Notes: a model not told the origin generated them from the letters alone. A DNA stretch of 64,000 bases from Kushneria marisflavi (GCF_002157205.1 NZ_CP021358.1:1736001-1800000), one strand, 5' to 3'; numbered from the stretch's first letter, positions 1 through 9,253 are shown. A program made the numbers and translations.

Positions 1-117
1 GAATTGGCCACTGTTCAAACTCCTTTTGAAACATGGATTAATGTTGACGCCGCCAACTTCCTGGCGCGTCTCTATCCAAGCGTAGAGCGCCCTGCAATGC
101 GTTCAAGAAGGGTCTGA
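1..117 (+). CDS. C-terminal fragment of an unidentified protein (5' end outside window)
   Basis: Frame 1 is open from the first base to a TGA at 115-117, giving 38 codons with ordinary-looking composition (for example ETWINVDAANFLARLYPSVE). This could be the tail of a plus-strand gene that starts before the window. I do not recognise the protein, and so short an open frame could be chance. A perfect 8-bp hairpin follows at 127-148. Confidence 0.35.
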   Translation, partial: ELATVQTPFETWINVDAANFLARLYPSVERPAMRSRRV

Positions 118-126
118 ATCGGGGTA

Positions 127-148
127 CCGGCGTTTGTCAGAACGCCGG
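127..148. terminator. 8-bp hairpin between convergent ends (possible weak terminator)
   Basis: CCGGCGTT (127-134) pairs perfectly with AACGCCGG (141-148) around a 6-nt loop. It lies between the partial plus-strand frame and the end of the minus-strand glutaminase gene. There is no T-run on either side, so intrinsic termination is uncertain. Confidence 0.35.
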
Positions 149-153
149 CGGTC

Positions 154-1077
154 TCAATAGGAAAGCGGTGAAAATACCGACCAGCCGATCTGCTCGCTGA
201 GCCGTTCCAGTACGGCCATGCCGACCAGCGAATTACCGCTGGCGTTGAGCGCCGGTGACCACACGCAGATGCTGTAGCGGCCCGGCACTACGGCCACAAT
301 GCCGCCGCCCACGCCGCTTTTGCCCGGCAGCCCCACGCGATAGGCAAAGTTGCCTGCCTCGTCATAGAGCCCGCTGGTGGCCATGATGGCGTTGACCTGC
401 TGGGTCTGGCGCGGCGTCAGGATGTGCTCATCACTGTGCAGGCAGCGCCCGCCATTGGCCAGAAAGGAGAAGCCGCGCACCAGATCCACGCAGCTGGCCG
501 TCAGCGCACAGTGGTGAAAGTAGCTTTTGAGCACGGCCTCTACATCGTTGTGGAAGTTGCCAAAGGACTGCATGAGATAGGCCATGGCCGCGTTGCGAGC
601 CCGATGCTGGTATTCGGACTCGGCCACCACCCGATCGGAAATGATCTGCGCGTTATCGGTCAGTCGGCGTACCAGATCGCGCATGGACAGAATCGGAGCG
701 GCGTAGCGCGACTGGTTGATGTCAGCGATCACCAGCGCACCGGCATTGATGAAGGGATTACGCGGGCGGCCCTTTTCAAACTCGAGCTGTACCAGCGAAT
801 TGAAGGCCTGACCCGAGGGCTCATGGCCAAGTCGCTCCCAGAGGCTTTCTCCGCCGTGCGAGATGGCCTGAACCAGACTGAAAACCTTGGAGATGCTTTG
901 AATCGAGAAGGGCGTATCGGCGTCGCCGGCCTGATAAAGCGCGCCATCGGTGCCGAGCATGGCAATGCCGAGCTGATACGGGTCAACGTCCGACAGCGCC
1001 GGAATATAACTGGCCACATGCCCCTGACCGAGCAGTGGTCGTACGTCATCGAGAATGGATTCCAGCAGTGCCTGCAT
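154..1077 (-). CDS. glsB: Glutaminase (GlsB/YneH-type, serine beta-lactamase fold)
   Basis: The gene encodes 307 residues, the length of E. coli GlsB. It hydrolyses L-glutamine to glutamate and ammonia in the cytoplasm. The Ser-x-x-Lys catalytic motif is visible (SIQSISKVF), and the family blocks NPFINAGA and GKSGVGGGI are present. The frame is open farther upstream, but the ATG at 1075-1077 ([12 protein letters not shown]) matches the usual N-terminus and has an AGGA ribosome site about 10 nt before it. The gene diverges from pyrB across about 240 bp, which must hold both promoters. In halophiles glutamate is a compatible solute and nitrogen store, so an osmotic link is possible but not shown by the sequence. 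Confidence 0.93.
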   Translation of the reverse strand: MQALLESILDDVRPLLGQGHVASYIPALSDVDPYQLGIAMLGTDGALYQAGDADTPFSIQSISKVFSLVQAISHGGESLWERLGHEPSGQAFNSLVQLEFEKGRPRNPFINAGALVIADINQSRYAAPILSMRDLVRRLTDNAQIISDRVVAESEYQHRARNAAMAYLMQSFGNFHNDVEAVLKSYFHHCALTASCVDLVRGFSFLANGGRCLHSDEHILTPRQTQQVNAIMATSGLYDEAGNFAYRVGLPGKSGVGGGIVAVVPGRYSICVWSPALNASGNSLVGMAVLERLSEQIGWSVFSPLSY

Positions 1078-1320
1078 GTGTGATCGCCGTCCTGACGCGG
1101 GGCTCTCGCCCGGATGGAAAAAAGCGAGCGCAGTGTATCGCGCTGACCGGCGCCCGCCCATCCTGTCATGCCATAACGAGGCGGCCACTTGAAAAAAGCG
1201 CCTGACAGGGACTGATCCCCCGATGAAGGGCAAGGGCCTGTCGCGCTACACTAGCGCGCGTTTGTGCCCCACAGTGCCTGCTGTGGCGGCTTGAGTTCCT
1301 CCCAGCCAGAGGCGAGTGCC

Positions 1321-2361
1321 ATGAGTGCCCATCTGTTGTCCGTTGATAACCTGTCCCGCGACTACGTCGATCACCTCTTTCACGTGGCGCGGCGCATGGA
1401 GCCGATCGCCCAGCGCCGAAAAATCACGCGGGTGCTGGAAGGCGCCGTGCTGGGCAATCTTTTTTTCGAGGCCAGTACCCGTACACGCATGAGCTTTCAC
1501 TCCGCCTTCAGCCGGCTGGGCGGCAGCGTTTGTGACACGACAGGCTTCACCTTCTCCTCGATGGCCAAGGGCGAGTCGCTGTATGACACCAGCCGCGTCA
1601 TCAGCGGCTATGTCGATGCCATCGTCATGCGCCACCCGGCCCTGGGCTCGGTGGCCGAATTTGCCGCGGCGACCCATGTCCCGGTCATCAACGGCGGCGA
1701 CGGACCGGGCGAACACCCCAGCCAGGCCCTGCTCGATCTTTACACCATCAACAAGGAATTCGAGCGGCTCGGCAAGGCCCTGCCCGGTGCGCATCTGCTG
1801 CTGACCGGCGATTTGAAGTACGGGCGCACCGTACACTCGCTTCTGAAGCTTTTGGCCCTCTATCCGCCGATGCAGATCACGCTGGTCTCGCCGCCGGGCC
1901 TTGAAATGCCCTTTGAGCTGATCGATCGGGCCGAAAATGCCGGCCACCGGGTCATCCAGCGCGACACGTTGCAGGCCGACTACAGCGATGTGGACGTGGT
2001 CTATGCCACACGCATCCAGAAGGAACGCTTTACCCAAGAAATGGTGGAGGGATTCAGCCTGTCGAGCGATTTCAGCGTGGACCGCGCTTTCCTGGATCAA
2101 CGCTGCAGCACGCACACCATCGCCATGCACCCGCTGCCGCGCGACAGCCGCCCCGGTGCCAATGATCTGAATGTAGATCTCAACGACGATCCCCGACTGG
2201 CGATCTTTCGCCAGACCGACAACGGCATTCCGGTGCGCATGGCGATCTTTGCCACGCTCATGGGGGTGGCGGACACCTTTGATCGCGACCTTCGCGATGT
2301 GGGCTGGCAACCGCCGCATCGAATCGGGGTCGATGATGCCGACTTCATTGCTCTGAAGTGA
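1321..2361 (+). CDS. pyrB: Aspartate carbamoyltransferase catalytic chain
   Basis: This is a 346-residue enzyme making N-carbamoyl-aspartate from carbamoyl phosphate and aspartate, the committed step of pyrimidine synthesis. The carbamoyl-phosphate loop is clear (FEASTRTRMSF), as are the SSMAKGES loop that supplies Ser/Lys from the neighbouring subunit and the HPSQALLDL block. The ATG at 1321 follows a GAGGCGAG ribosome site; an upstream in-frame ATG at 1264 lacks one. It is longer than E. coli PyrB (311 residues), and neither a pyrI regulatory subunit nor an inactive dihydroorotase (pyrC') lies beside it. How it is regulated therefore cannot be read from context. Confidence 0.93.
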   Translation: MSAHLLSVDNLSRDYVDHLFHVARRMEPIAQRRKITRVLEGAVLGNLFFEASTRTRMSFHSAFSRLGGSVCDTTGFTFSSMAKGESLYDTSRVISGYVDAIVMRHPALGSVAEFAAATHVPVINGGDGPGEHPSQALLDLYTINKEFERLGKALPGAHLLLTGDLKYGRTVHSLLKLLALYPPMQITLVSPPGLEMPFELIDRAENAGHRVIQRDTLQADYSDVDVVYATRIQKERFTQEMVEGFSLSSDFSVDRAFLDQRCSTHTIAMHPLPRDSRPGANDLNVDLNDDPRLAIFRQTDNGIPVRMAIFATLMGVADTFDRDLRDVGWQPPHRIGVDDADFIALK

Positions 2362-2409
2362 GTCATTACTTACAAAGCGGGCCTTTAGGGATAAGTCAGC
2401 GGAGAGAAG

Positions 2410-2874
2410 TCAGCGGGGCGAAGGGATGTTGAGCCGCGCGCCGTGGGCCTGTTGCTCGAACCAACCGGTCAGAATCAGCTCGGCGGCAATGCCGTCGACA
2501 CCGTGCTCGCGATAGTTGCCGCGATGGCCCTCGTCGCGGGCGATGGCCTTGGCCGCGCGGGTCGTACCGCGTTCGTCAAACATCTCAAGCGGTCTGCCAA
2601 AGCGTCCGTGCAGCCGATTGCCGAACTTGCGTGCCCGCAGGCTCATCTCGGATTCGGTGTCATCCATATTGAGCGGCAGTCCGACCACAAAAAGATCGGG
2701 CTGCCACTCCTCGACCAGACGCGCGATCACGTTCCAGTCGGGAATGCCGTCACGCGCCATCAACGGGTCAAGCGCCGTGGCACTGCCCAGCAGCTCATTG
2801 CCGACCGCCACACCGATGCGGCGCACGCCGAAGTCAAAGGCCAGCACCAGCCGCTGACCGGCAACGTCAGCCAT
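2410..2874 (-). CDS. ruvX: Putative pre-16S rRNA nuclease RuvX/YqgF
   Basis: A 154-residue RNase H-like protein implicated in maturing the 16S rRNA 5' end. The N-terminal strand carries the conserved acidic residue (LAFDFGVRRIGVAVG), followed by FVVGLPLNMDD and the ERGTTRAA block. The last motif contains the usual GVDGIAAELIL. The likely start is ATG 2872-2874, overlapping the end of yqgE by 8 nt; another ATG 4 codons upstream is possible. The order gshB-yqgE-ruvX on one strand is typical of gammaproteobacteria. pyrB lies next to this cluster, as in Pseudomonas, but here in the opposite orientation. Confidence 0.92.
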   Translation of the reverse strand: MADVAGQRLVLAFDFGVRRIGVAVGNELLGSATALDPLMARDGIPDWNVIARLVEEWQPDLFVVGLPLNMDDTESEMSLRARKFGNRLHGRFGRPLEMFDERGTTRAAKAIARDEGHRGNYREHGVDGIAAELILTGWFEQQAHGARLNIPSPR

Positions 2875-3424
2875 GACCGGCCTCACGGGAGAGCAGACTC
2901 AGATTCACGCCCAGGTGCCCTGCTGCGGTTTCAAGACGCGCCGGCGCGGGGGTACGAAAGAGCACCTCATCACTGGCTTCCACGGTCAGCCATGTGTTGT
3001 CCTTGATCTCCTGAGCCAGCTGCTCGGGCTCCCAGCCCACACACCCCAGACAGACCAGGAACTGCTCGGGGCCGCGGCCGGCGGCGATGGCATGCAAAAT
3101 ATCCATCGACGTGGTCAGCGCCCGGTTCTCGCCGGTGCGGATGCTGGAATCCCAGTGCTCGGGGCTTCCGGAGTGCAGGATAAAGCCACGCTCACGATGA
3201 ACCGGGCCGCCGTCGAGCACCGGCGTATCCAGCGACAGACATTCACTGGCATCGATTTCAAGCTGCTCGAACAACGCTTCAAGCGTCAGCTCCATGGGCT
3301 GATTGAGCTTGAGTCCCAGCGTACCGTTGTCGTCGTGATCGCAGATATAGGTCAGCGAACCCGCAAAGTTCTCGTCTTCGAGATGGGGCATCGCCATGAG
3401 AAAGTGATCGCGTAAGCCTTGCAT
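2867..3424 (-). CDS. yqgE: YqgE/AlgH family protein (UPF0301)
   Basis: A 185-residue member of the UPF0301/AlgH family (E. coli YqgE is 187 residues). Its biochemical role is unsettled. The family N-terminal block is clear (LRDHFLMAMPHLEDENFAGSLTYICDH), followed by GLKLNQP and the C-terminal CLGCVGWEPEQLAQEI. The ATG at 3422-3424 has a strong GGGAGG ribosome site, so the open frame upstream of it is not coding. It sits between gshB and ruvX and overlaps ruvX, so it is probably co-transcribed with both. Confidence 0.92.
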   Translation of the reverse strand: MQGLRDHFLMAMPHLEDENFAGSLTYICDHDDNGTLGLKLNQPMELTLEALFEQLEIDASECLSLDTPVLDGGPVHRERGFILHSGSPEHWDSSIRTGENRALTTSMDILHAIAAGRGPEQFLVCLGCVGWEPEQLAQEIKDNTWLTVEASDEVLFRTPAPARLETAAGHLGVNLSLLSREAGHG

Positions 3425-3445
3425 GGGCCTCCCGGATAAAAGCGC

Positions 3446-3470
3446 GCGCCCCTGCCGGCAGGCAGGGGCG
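3446..3470 (-). terminator. GC-rich hairpin between gshB and yqgE
   Basis: GCCCCTGCC (3448-3456) and GGCAGGGGC (3461-3469) form a perfect 9-bp stem with a 4-base loop, extendable by a C-G pair. Read on the minus strand it is followed by GCGCGCTTTT. This could attenuate transcription from gshB into yqgE, or stabilise the gshB 3' end. The T-run is short. Confidence 0.45.
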
Positions 3471-3573
3471 TGAATCGATGGGTCATCAGAGCACGGCCTT
3501 GGCCGACACTCGCCCGCCGTTGGCGGGGAATGCGTGCATGGTAACACTGGCCGCCCGGCGTGGCGTCAACACC

Positions 3574-4536
3574 TCAGGCGGTGAAGCGTCGCTCGATGGC
3601 ATCCATCAGCATGCCGGCGATATCGGTGCCCTTCTGGGCATCGATTTCGCGCACACAGGTGGGGCTGGTGACGTTGATTTCGGTGATGTAGTCCCCGATC
3701 ACATCCAGGCCGACAAAGATCAGTCCCAGCGACTTGATGGAGTACTTGACCTGATCGACCAGCCAGTAGTCACGGTCCGTCAGCGCCCGGGCTTCACCGC
3801 GGCCACCGGCGGCCAGATTGCCGCGCACTTCACCGGCAGAGGGAATGCGGGCCAGACCGTAGGGCACCGGCTCGCCATCGATCAAAAGGATGCGGGTATC
3901 GCCCTGTTTGATCTCGGGGATGTAGCGCTGCGCCATGATCTGCTCGGTGCCACGCTGGGTCAGCTGCTCGATCACCGCACCGATGTTGCGCCCATCAGGG
4001 GCGATGTGAAAGATGCCGGTGCCGCCCATGCCATCCAGCGGCTTGAAGATGGTATCGCCCTGCTCGGCATGAAACTCGCGCAGGACCTTGTCATTGCAGG
4101 AGACGACGCTGGGCACCAGACACTGGGGAAACTGCTGGGCATAGAGCTTTTCATTGCAGGTTAAAAGCGCCTGGGTCGGGTTGACCACCAGCACGCCCTC
4201 ACGCTCGGCAAAGCCCAGCAGGTGCACGGCGTTGGTGAAATTGACATCCACCGGCGGGTCCTGACGCATCAGGATCACATCCATCTGTGCCAGTGGCCCG
4301 GCCTCGACGTCGCCAAGGGCGTAGTAATGCTCGGGGTCGTTTTCAAACACCTCAAGCGAGCGCAGACGCCCCATGGCGCGCCCGTCCTTGAGATAGAGAT
4401 CTCCCGGCTCAAGATAAAAAAGCCTGTGGCCACGCCGTTTGGCGGCCCATAGCATCGCCAGGGTCGAATCCTTTTTCCAGGCGATACTGGCGATGGGGTC
4501 CATGACGACCGCAATGTTCAATGCACGTTCACTCAT
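3574..4536 (-). CDS. gshB: Glutathione synthetase
   Basis: A 320-residue ATP-grasp ligase joining gamma-glutamylcysteine to glycine. The N-terminal block IAVVMDPIASIAWKKDSTLAML is diagnostic. The ATP-grasp glycine loop (KPLDGMGGTGIF) and the C-terminal FVGLDVIGDYITEINVTSPT are present. The length matches the family (316 in E. coli). It is the first gene of the gshB-yqgE-ruvX cluster, and its promoter should lie in the 250-bp gap shared divergently with the reductase at 4787. Confidence 0.95.
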   Translation of the reverse strand: MSERALNIAVVMDPIASIAWKKDSTLAMLWAAKRRGHRLFYLEPGDLYLKDGRAMGRLRSLEVFENDPEHYYALGDVEAGPLAQMDVILMRQDPPVDVNFTNAVHLLGFAEREGVLVVNPTQALLTCNEKLYAQQFPQCLVPSVVSCNDKVLREFHAEQGDTIFKPLDGMGGTGIFHIAPDGRNIGAVIEQLTQRGTEQIMAQRYIPEIKQGDTRILLIDGEPVPYGLARIPSAGEVRGNLAAGGRGEARALTDRDYWLVDQVKYSIKSLGLIFVGLDVIGDYITEINVTSPTCVREIDAQKGTDIAGMLMDAIERRFTA

Positions 4537-4786
4537 TTAAAACTCCAGAACACGGTCCCTTAAGGTGGTCGCAGCGTGGCGTTGTGGCAGCCATTCATGT
4601 GATCAGTATGACGCAAGCCTCATCCTTCGACCATGACCGAACCTGCCACGTGCCCCTGTGCGGAGTTGTTCTTTCCAATCGCAGGCATGTTTGAAAACTA
4701 TCAGGAGAGCGTGTCTGATCGTCTAGACTTTCGTGCAACAAGTCATCGCTGAACCCCGTGTTCAGACGTTTTGCAGAGAGGATTTT

Positions 4787-5920
4787 ATGTCATCACTTTT
4801 TGAACGCTTTGACCTCGCCGGCATTCAACTTGATAACCGGATTGTCATGGCACCCATGACCCGCTCCCGCGCACCGGGAGATATCCCGAACGAGCTGGGA
4901 GCGACCTATTACCGCCAGCGCGCCAGCGCCGGGCTGATCATTTCCGAAGGCACGCCGGTATCACGCCAGGGCACGGGCTATCTGTACAACCCGGGCATTT
5001 ACGGTCCTGATCAGATTGAAGGCTGGAAGAAGGCCACTCGCGCCGTTCACGAACGCGGCGGGGTTTTCTTCGCACAGATCTGGCACGTCGGGCGCGTCTC
5101 GCATACCACCGTGCAGATTGCCGGTGCCGCTCCGGTAGGTCCGAGCGACCAGCTCGGTGGCATGGCGTTTGGCTACAATGAGCAGGGGACACCCGACATG
5201 CTCAAGGCCAGCACCCCACGTCGGCTTGAAACCCGCGAGGTGCGTGACATTGTGCGCGATTTCGCTCAGGCCGCAGTTAATGCCCGCGAAGCCGGCTTCG
5301 ATGGGGTCGAAATCCACGGTGCCAACGGCTATCTCTTCGAGCAGTTTCTCAATCCCGGCGTCAACGACCGTGATGATGAATATGGCGGCTCGCGTGAAAA
5401 CCGCTGCCGTCTGCTGATGGAAGTCGTTGATGAAGTCAGCGCCCTGATCGGCGCGCATCGCGTGGGCGTTCGCCTGTCACCGTTTGGTACGCTATTTGAT
5501 ATGCCGGAGTACGATGACAACGGTGAGACCTATCTGTACCTGGCGCGCGAATTCAACAAGCGCGGGCTCTCCTACGTGCATCTGCACGACCAGGGTGGCC
5601 AGGGCATGGAACCCATGCCGCGCGAGTACCTCAGGACCTTCCGAGAGACCTATCAGGGCAACCTGCTGCTGGCCGGTAATCTCGACCAGGCCGAGGCCGA
5701 AAAGCTGGTCAATGACGGCACCATCGACCTGCCGGTCTTTGGCCGCCCGTACACGTCAAACCCGGATCTGGTCGAGCGGATGAAAAATGGCTGGCCGCTG
5801 ACCGACTTTGACCCGTCCACCTTCTATGGCGGCGATGCCCGGGGCTATATCGACTTCCCGACGTATGAGGAAGAGCAGGCCCGCAAGGCACGTCAGGCGC
5901 TGATCGACGAAAAAAGCTGA
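4787..5920 (+). CDS. Old yellow enzyme family NADH:flavin oxidoreductase (NemA/alkene-reductase type)
   Basis: A 377-residue FMN-dependent alpha/beta barrel of the classical OYE group. It probably reduces activated alkenes, quinones, nitro compounds or N-ethylmaleimide with NAD(P)H. The family blocks are intact: IVMAPMTRSRA near the N-terminus, IWHVGRVSH, EIHGANGYLFEQFL with the substrate-binding His/Asn pair, and DDEYGGSRENR. The start at 4787 follows AGAGAGG; the frame is open 54 nt upstream but has no ribosome site there. It stands alone with its own terminator. The physiological substrate cannot be told from sequence. Confidence 0.9.
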   Translation: MSSLFERFDLAGIQLDNRIVMAPMTRSRAPGDIPNELGATYYRQRASAGLIISEGTPVSRQGTGYLYNPGIYGPDQIEGWKKATRAVHERGGVFFAQIWHVGRVSHTTVQIAGAAPVGPSDQLGGMAFGYNEQGTPDMLKASTPRRLETREVRDIVRDFAQAAVNAREAGFDGVEIHGANGYLFEQFLNPGVNDRDDEYGGSRENRCRLLMEVVDEVSALIGAHRVGVRLSPFGTLFDMPEYDDNGETYLYLAREFNKRGLSYVHLHDQGGQGMEPMPREYLRTFRETYQGNLLLAGNLDQAEAEKLVNDGTIDLPVFGRPYTSNPDLVERMKNGWPLTDFDPSTFYGGDARGYIDFPTYEEEQARKARQALIDEKS

Positions 5921-5942
5921 TCGCTTGATCGTCATCTCGCAG

Positions 5943-5970
5943 AAAGCCCCGGCATGGCCGGGGCTTTTTA
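5943..5970 (+). terminator. Rho-independent terminator after the OYE reductase
   Basis: AGCCCCGGC (5945-5953) and GCCGGGGCT (5957-5965) pair around ATG and are followed by TTTTT. This is a strong intrinsic terminator about 25 bp after the stop codon. Confidence 0.9.
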
Positions 5971-6032
5971 ATGGCGGGCACTCACCTGTCAGCAAGTGCT
6001 TACTATCGTTTTCGATCAGCGCCACCAGCCGA

Positions 6033-7775
6033 TCACTTCCCGGGCTTCAGCCGGCTGAGCCAGTTGGTGTTGGCCAGATCCAGCACCTCATCCCCACGCC
6101 CGCTCATGACTGCACGCAGCATATAGAGACTAAAGCCCTTCGCCTGAGCGGCCTCAATGGTAGGCGGCATGGACAGCTCCTGCTTGGCGACCTTCACATC
6201 GACGATGACCGGGCCATCATGAGCAAAGGCTTCCTCAAGCACGCCATCGAGCTGCTCGGAACTGGACACGGTCAGACCCTTGATGCCCAGCGCCTCGGCC
6301 AGTCGGGCGTAGTCGGTCACCGGCAGGTTGGTCACCTCATCCACATAACCTGCCGCCTTCATTTCCATCGCCACAAACCCGAGCGTCGTGTTGTTATAGA
6401 CGATCACCTTGACCGGCAGCTTCTCCTCGGCCAGCGTCATCAGATCGCCCATCAGCATGTTGATGCCGCCATCGCCGGAGAGCGAGATGACCTGGCGACC
6501 GGGCATGGCAACCTGAGCGCCCATCGCCTGAGGCATGGCGGTGGCCATTGAACCGTGCATGAACGAGCCGGTCAGACGACGCTTGCCGTTCATTTTCAGA
6601 TAGCGCGCCGCCCAGACGGTTGGCGTACCGACATCGGCAGTAAACCAGGCATCGTCATCGGCCAGTGCGCTGACGCGAGCGGTCAGATACTGAGGATGCA
6701 GGGGAGCGCCTTCGGCAGCCGGCCCGGCCAGCTCATCAAGATCCTCGCGGGCCTTTTGATAATGCTTCTGGGCCTTGTCCAGAAAGGCGCGATCGGTCTT
6801 CTCTTCAAGCCGCGGCAACAGCGCTTCGAGACTGGCCTTTACATCCCCCACCAGTCCCTTGAGCAGCGTGCTGCGTCGGCCCAGATGGCCGGGGCGCAGA
6901 TCAATCTGCACGATCCGCCCATGCTCGGGGAAGAAGTCCCGGTAGGGAAAGCTTGTGCCCAGCATGATCAGGAAATCGCACTCCTTGAGCGCGTGATAGC
7001 CCGAGCTGAAACCGATCAGACCGGTCATGCCAACATCATAGGGATTGTCATACTCAAGCCAGGACTTGCCGCGCAGCGCGTGCACGATAGGTGCCTTGAG
7101 CCGTTCGGCCAGGGCCATGACCTCATCGTGGGCACCGGCACAGCCTGCCCCGCAAAGCATGGCCACCTGCTTGCTGTCGTTAAGCAGCGCCGCCAGCTCT
7201 TCAAGCTCGGGTTCAGGCGGCACCGTGACCGGTGCGACCGGGGTGCTCCACTGCATTTTCTGCTCAACCGCCGGCGAGAGCGCCACATCTCCCGAGATCA
7301 CGATCACCGCCACACTCTTTTCGAGGATGGCGGTGCGCATGGCGGTTTCGATCACGCGCTGGGCATGGGAGGCGTTGGTGATCAGCTCGCAGTAGTCACT
7401 GCACTCCTTGAACAGCTGCTCCGGGTGGGTCTCCTGAAAATACCCCAGCCCCACCTCGGTGGACGGAATCTGGGCGGCAATGGCCAGCATCGGCGTATGC
7501 GCACGCTTCGCTTCGAAGAGCCCGTTGATCAGATGGGTATTGCCCGGACCACAGGAGCCGGCACAGACGGTCAGACCGTTACGCGCCTCGGCTTCGCCGC
7601 TGGCGGCCAGCGCCGCCACTTCTTCGTGACGCACGCCGCGCCAGGTGATGGTGTCCTGTCGCCGCAGGCTCTCGGTCACGCCATTGAGCGAATCGCCCGG
7701 CAATCCCCAGATGTTCTGTACACCGGCACGCGCCAGCGTCCTTACCAGCATGTCGGCAACACTATAATCGGCCAT
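6033..7775 (-). CDS. poxB: Pyruvate dehydrogenase (quinone) / pyruvate oxidase PoxB
   Basis: A 580-residue thiamine-diphosphate/FAD enzyme that decarboxylates pyruvate to acetate and CO2 and passes electrons to membrane ubiquinone. The N-terminal GVQNIWGLPGDSLNG and catalytic-Glu RHEEVAALAA blocks, the central FAD domain, and the ThDP motif GDGGINMLMGDLMTL...NNTTLGFVAMEM are all present. The C-terminus (FSLYMLRAVMSGRGDEV...TNWL) closely matches the lipid-binding tail of E. coli PoxB, which recruits and activates the enzyme at the membrane. That tail separates it from acetolactate synthases. The ribosome site is GGGAG. It is not in an operon; the about 245-bp gap upstream should contain its promoter. 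Confidence 0.92.
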   Translation of the reverse strand: MADYSVADMLVRTLARAGVQNIWGLPGDSLNGVTESLRRQDTITWRGVRHEEVAALAASGEAEARNGLTVCAGSCGPGNTHLINGLFEAKRAHTPMLAIAAQIPSTEVGLGYFQETHPEQLFKECSDYCELITNASHAQRVIETAMRTAILEKSVAVIVISGDVALSPAVEQKMQWSTPVAPVTVPPEPELEELAALLNDSKQVAMLCGAGCAGAHDEVMALAERLKAPIVHALRGKSWLEYDNPYDVGMTGLIGFSSGYHALKECDFLIMLGTSFPYRDFFPEHGRIVQIDLRPGHLGRRSTLLKGLVGDVKASLEALLPRLEEKTDRAFLDKAQKHYQKAREDLDELAGPAAEGAPLHPQYLTARVSALADDDAWFTADVGTPTVWAARYLKMNGKRRLTGSFMHGSMATAMPQAMGAQVAMPGRQVISLSGDGGINMLMGDLMTLAEEKLPVKVIVYNNTTLGFVAMEMKAAGYVDEVTNLPVTDYARLAEALGIKGLTVSSSEQLDGVLEEAFAHDGPVIVDVKVAKQELSMPPTIEAAQAKGFSLYMLRAVMSGRGDEVLDLANTNWLSRLKPGK

Positions 7776-8014
7776 GATTCACGTCTCCCTGTGATGGCAG
7801 CGCCTGAGCGCCATGTCATGGATCATGACCGGCGCACGGCAACAAGAAATGCAGTCTCTGGAGTTCAGACGAAATTAAGACGAAAGTCCAATGCCATCGT
7901 GGCATCGGCACCGCCGAAACCGGCACCGTTCAGGCCACAAGCATAGTTCGATCAGGGAAAGCGTGGGGAATGGAGCCTATCAAGACAACAAAGGGGATCA
8001 AAGACAAGACAACA

Positions 8015-8035
8015 ACGGGGATCAAAGATCCCCGT
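8015..8035 (-). terminator. Perfect hairpin spanning the rsmE stop codon, with a tandem-like echo downstream
   Basis: ACGGGGATC (8015-8023) pairs with GATCCCCGT (8027-8035) around AAA, overlapping the rsmE stop codon at 8022-8024. GGGGATCAAAGA occurs again at 7993-8004. On the minus strand the hairpin is followed by TGTTGTCTTGTCTTTG, a broken T-rich tract. It is probably a weak terminator or mRNA 3'-end structure. Confidence 0.5.
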
Positions 8036-8741
8036 AGCGCGCCTGCAGGAGTGATAGCGCCACGATCGGCGCCGTCTCCATACGCAGGATACGCGGGCCA
8101 AGAATCCACGAGTGGAAGCCGTGAGCATGGGCCCGAGCGACCTCGTCATCGCTGAGCCCACCCTCGGGGCCGACCAGCAGGGCGGCACTGCCCGGCGAGT
8201 CGGTGTCTGGCAGCGGCCCGGCATCATAGGGATGAAGCACCAGCCTGAGAGCTTCATCGCGAGCGGCCAGCCACTCATCGAGCGCGATGGCCGGATAGAT
8301 CGCGGGCACGGTGGCCCGGCGACACTGCTCGCAGGCGTTGACCGCCACGGCCTGCCAGTGATCACGCTTTTTCTGCGCGCGCTCGCTCTTGAGCCGGACA
8401 TCGCCGTGGTGGGTGTAGAGCGGCGTGACCGCAGCCACCCCCAGCTCGACCGCCTTCTGGATGGCGAAATCCATGCGATCGCCCTTGCCAACCGCCAGCC
8501 CCAGGTGCACGGCCAGCCCTGATTCGGCCAGGGCCGGCTGACGCGCTTCAACGGTGACCTGTACATCGCCGCGCTTGGAGATGGCAGCAATGTGCGCGCT
8601 TACTTCGTTGCCCTTGCCGTCAAAAAGGGCCAGCGGATCACCCTCGCGGCGGCGCATGACACGCGCCACGTGATGGGCTGCGGCATCGGGCAGTCTGATC
8701 GTGGCGCCGGGCTTGAGCGTATGGGGAACGTAAATGCGCAT
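8022..8741 (-). CDS. rsmE: 16S rRNA (uracil-1498-N3)-methyltransferase
   Basis: A 239-residue SPOUT methyltransferase that modifies U1498 of 16S rRNA using S-adenosylmethionine. The N-terminal PUA-like part has HHVARVMRRREGD. The knotted SAM site shows LLVGPEGGLSDDEV and LGPRILRMETAPIVAL, both diagnostic. The start ATG 8739-8741 lies 23 bp after the secB stop, so the two genes are probably co-transcribed; in other gammaproteobacteria rsmE more often sits near gshB. Confidence 0.93.
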   Translation of the reverse strand: MRIYVPHTLKPGATIRLPDAAAHHVARVMRRREGDPLALFDGKGNEVSAHIAAISKRGDVQVTVEARQPALAESGLAVHLGLAVGKGDRMDFAIQKAVELGVAAVTPLYTHHGDVRLKSERAQKKRDHWQAVAVNACEQCRRATVPAIYPAIALDEWLAARDEALRLVLHPYDAGPLPDTDSPGSAALLVGPEGGLSDDEVARAHAHGFHSWILGPRILRMETAPIVALSLLQARYGDL

Positions 8742-8764
8742 GGGTTATCCGCGACCGTCAGTCA

Positions 8765-9232
8765 TCAGGCGTCGGCCTGCGGCGTGCCCTGCTGCTTCTG
8801 GGCATAGATGGCGTCAAAGTTGACCGGGGAGAGCATCAGTGCCGGGAAGGTGCCACGGCCGACCAGGTTGTCGATGCACTCACGAGCATAGGGAAACAGC
8901 ACGTTGGGGCAGAAGGCCCCCAGGGTGTGATCGAGCTGGGCATCGCTGAGTCCGGAGATGGCAAAAAGGCCCGCCTGATGGACTTCAGCCAGAAACGCCG
9001 TGGTCTCTTCGTCACCGTTGTAGACGTGAGCCGTCACCCGCACGCTGACTTCATGGAGTCCTTCGCTGATCTGCTTATGGTCGTTGTCGACATCAAGCTT
9101 GACCCGCGGCTTGAACTGCTGCTGAAAGATCGCCGGCGAGTTGGGCGCCTCAAAGGAGATGTCCTTGACGTAGATGCGCTGCAGCGCGAACTGGATATTG
9201 GCCTGCTCACTGGTGGCGTTATTGTCTGACAT
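8765..9232 (-). CDS. secB: Protein-export chaperone SecB
   Basis: A 155-residue tetrameric cytoplasmic chaperone that keeps preproteins unfolded and hands them to SecA. The family blocks are clear: FALQRIYVKDISFEAPNSP, the substrate-groove segment and FCPNVLFPYARECIDNLV. It follows the rhodanese-like gene, as in the E. coli order yibN-grxC-secB. Here, however, grxC is missing and its place is taken by a short tandem repeat. Confidence 0.95.
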   Translation of the reverse strand: MSDNNATSEQANIQFALQRIYVKDISFEAPNSPAIFQQQFKPRVKLDVDNDHKQISEGLHEVSVRVTAHVYNGDEETTAFLAEVHQAGLFAISGLSDAQLDHTLGAFCPNVLFPYARECIDNLVGRGTFPALMLSPVNFDAIYAQKQQGTPQADA

Positions 9233-9253
9233 GCTCGTTTCCCGGTCTGTGAG

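Noticed and set aside
1246..2319. 357-codon open frame on the minus strand
   Set aside because: Antisense to pyrB and without ribosome site or recognisable domain.
6555..7946. 463-codon open frame on the plus strand
   Set aside because: Antisense to poxB, which has complete ThDP, FAD and C-terminal lipid-binding motifs.
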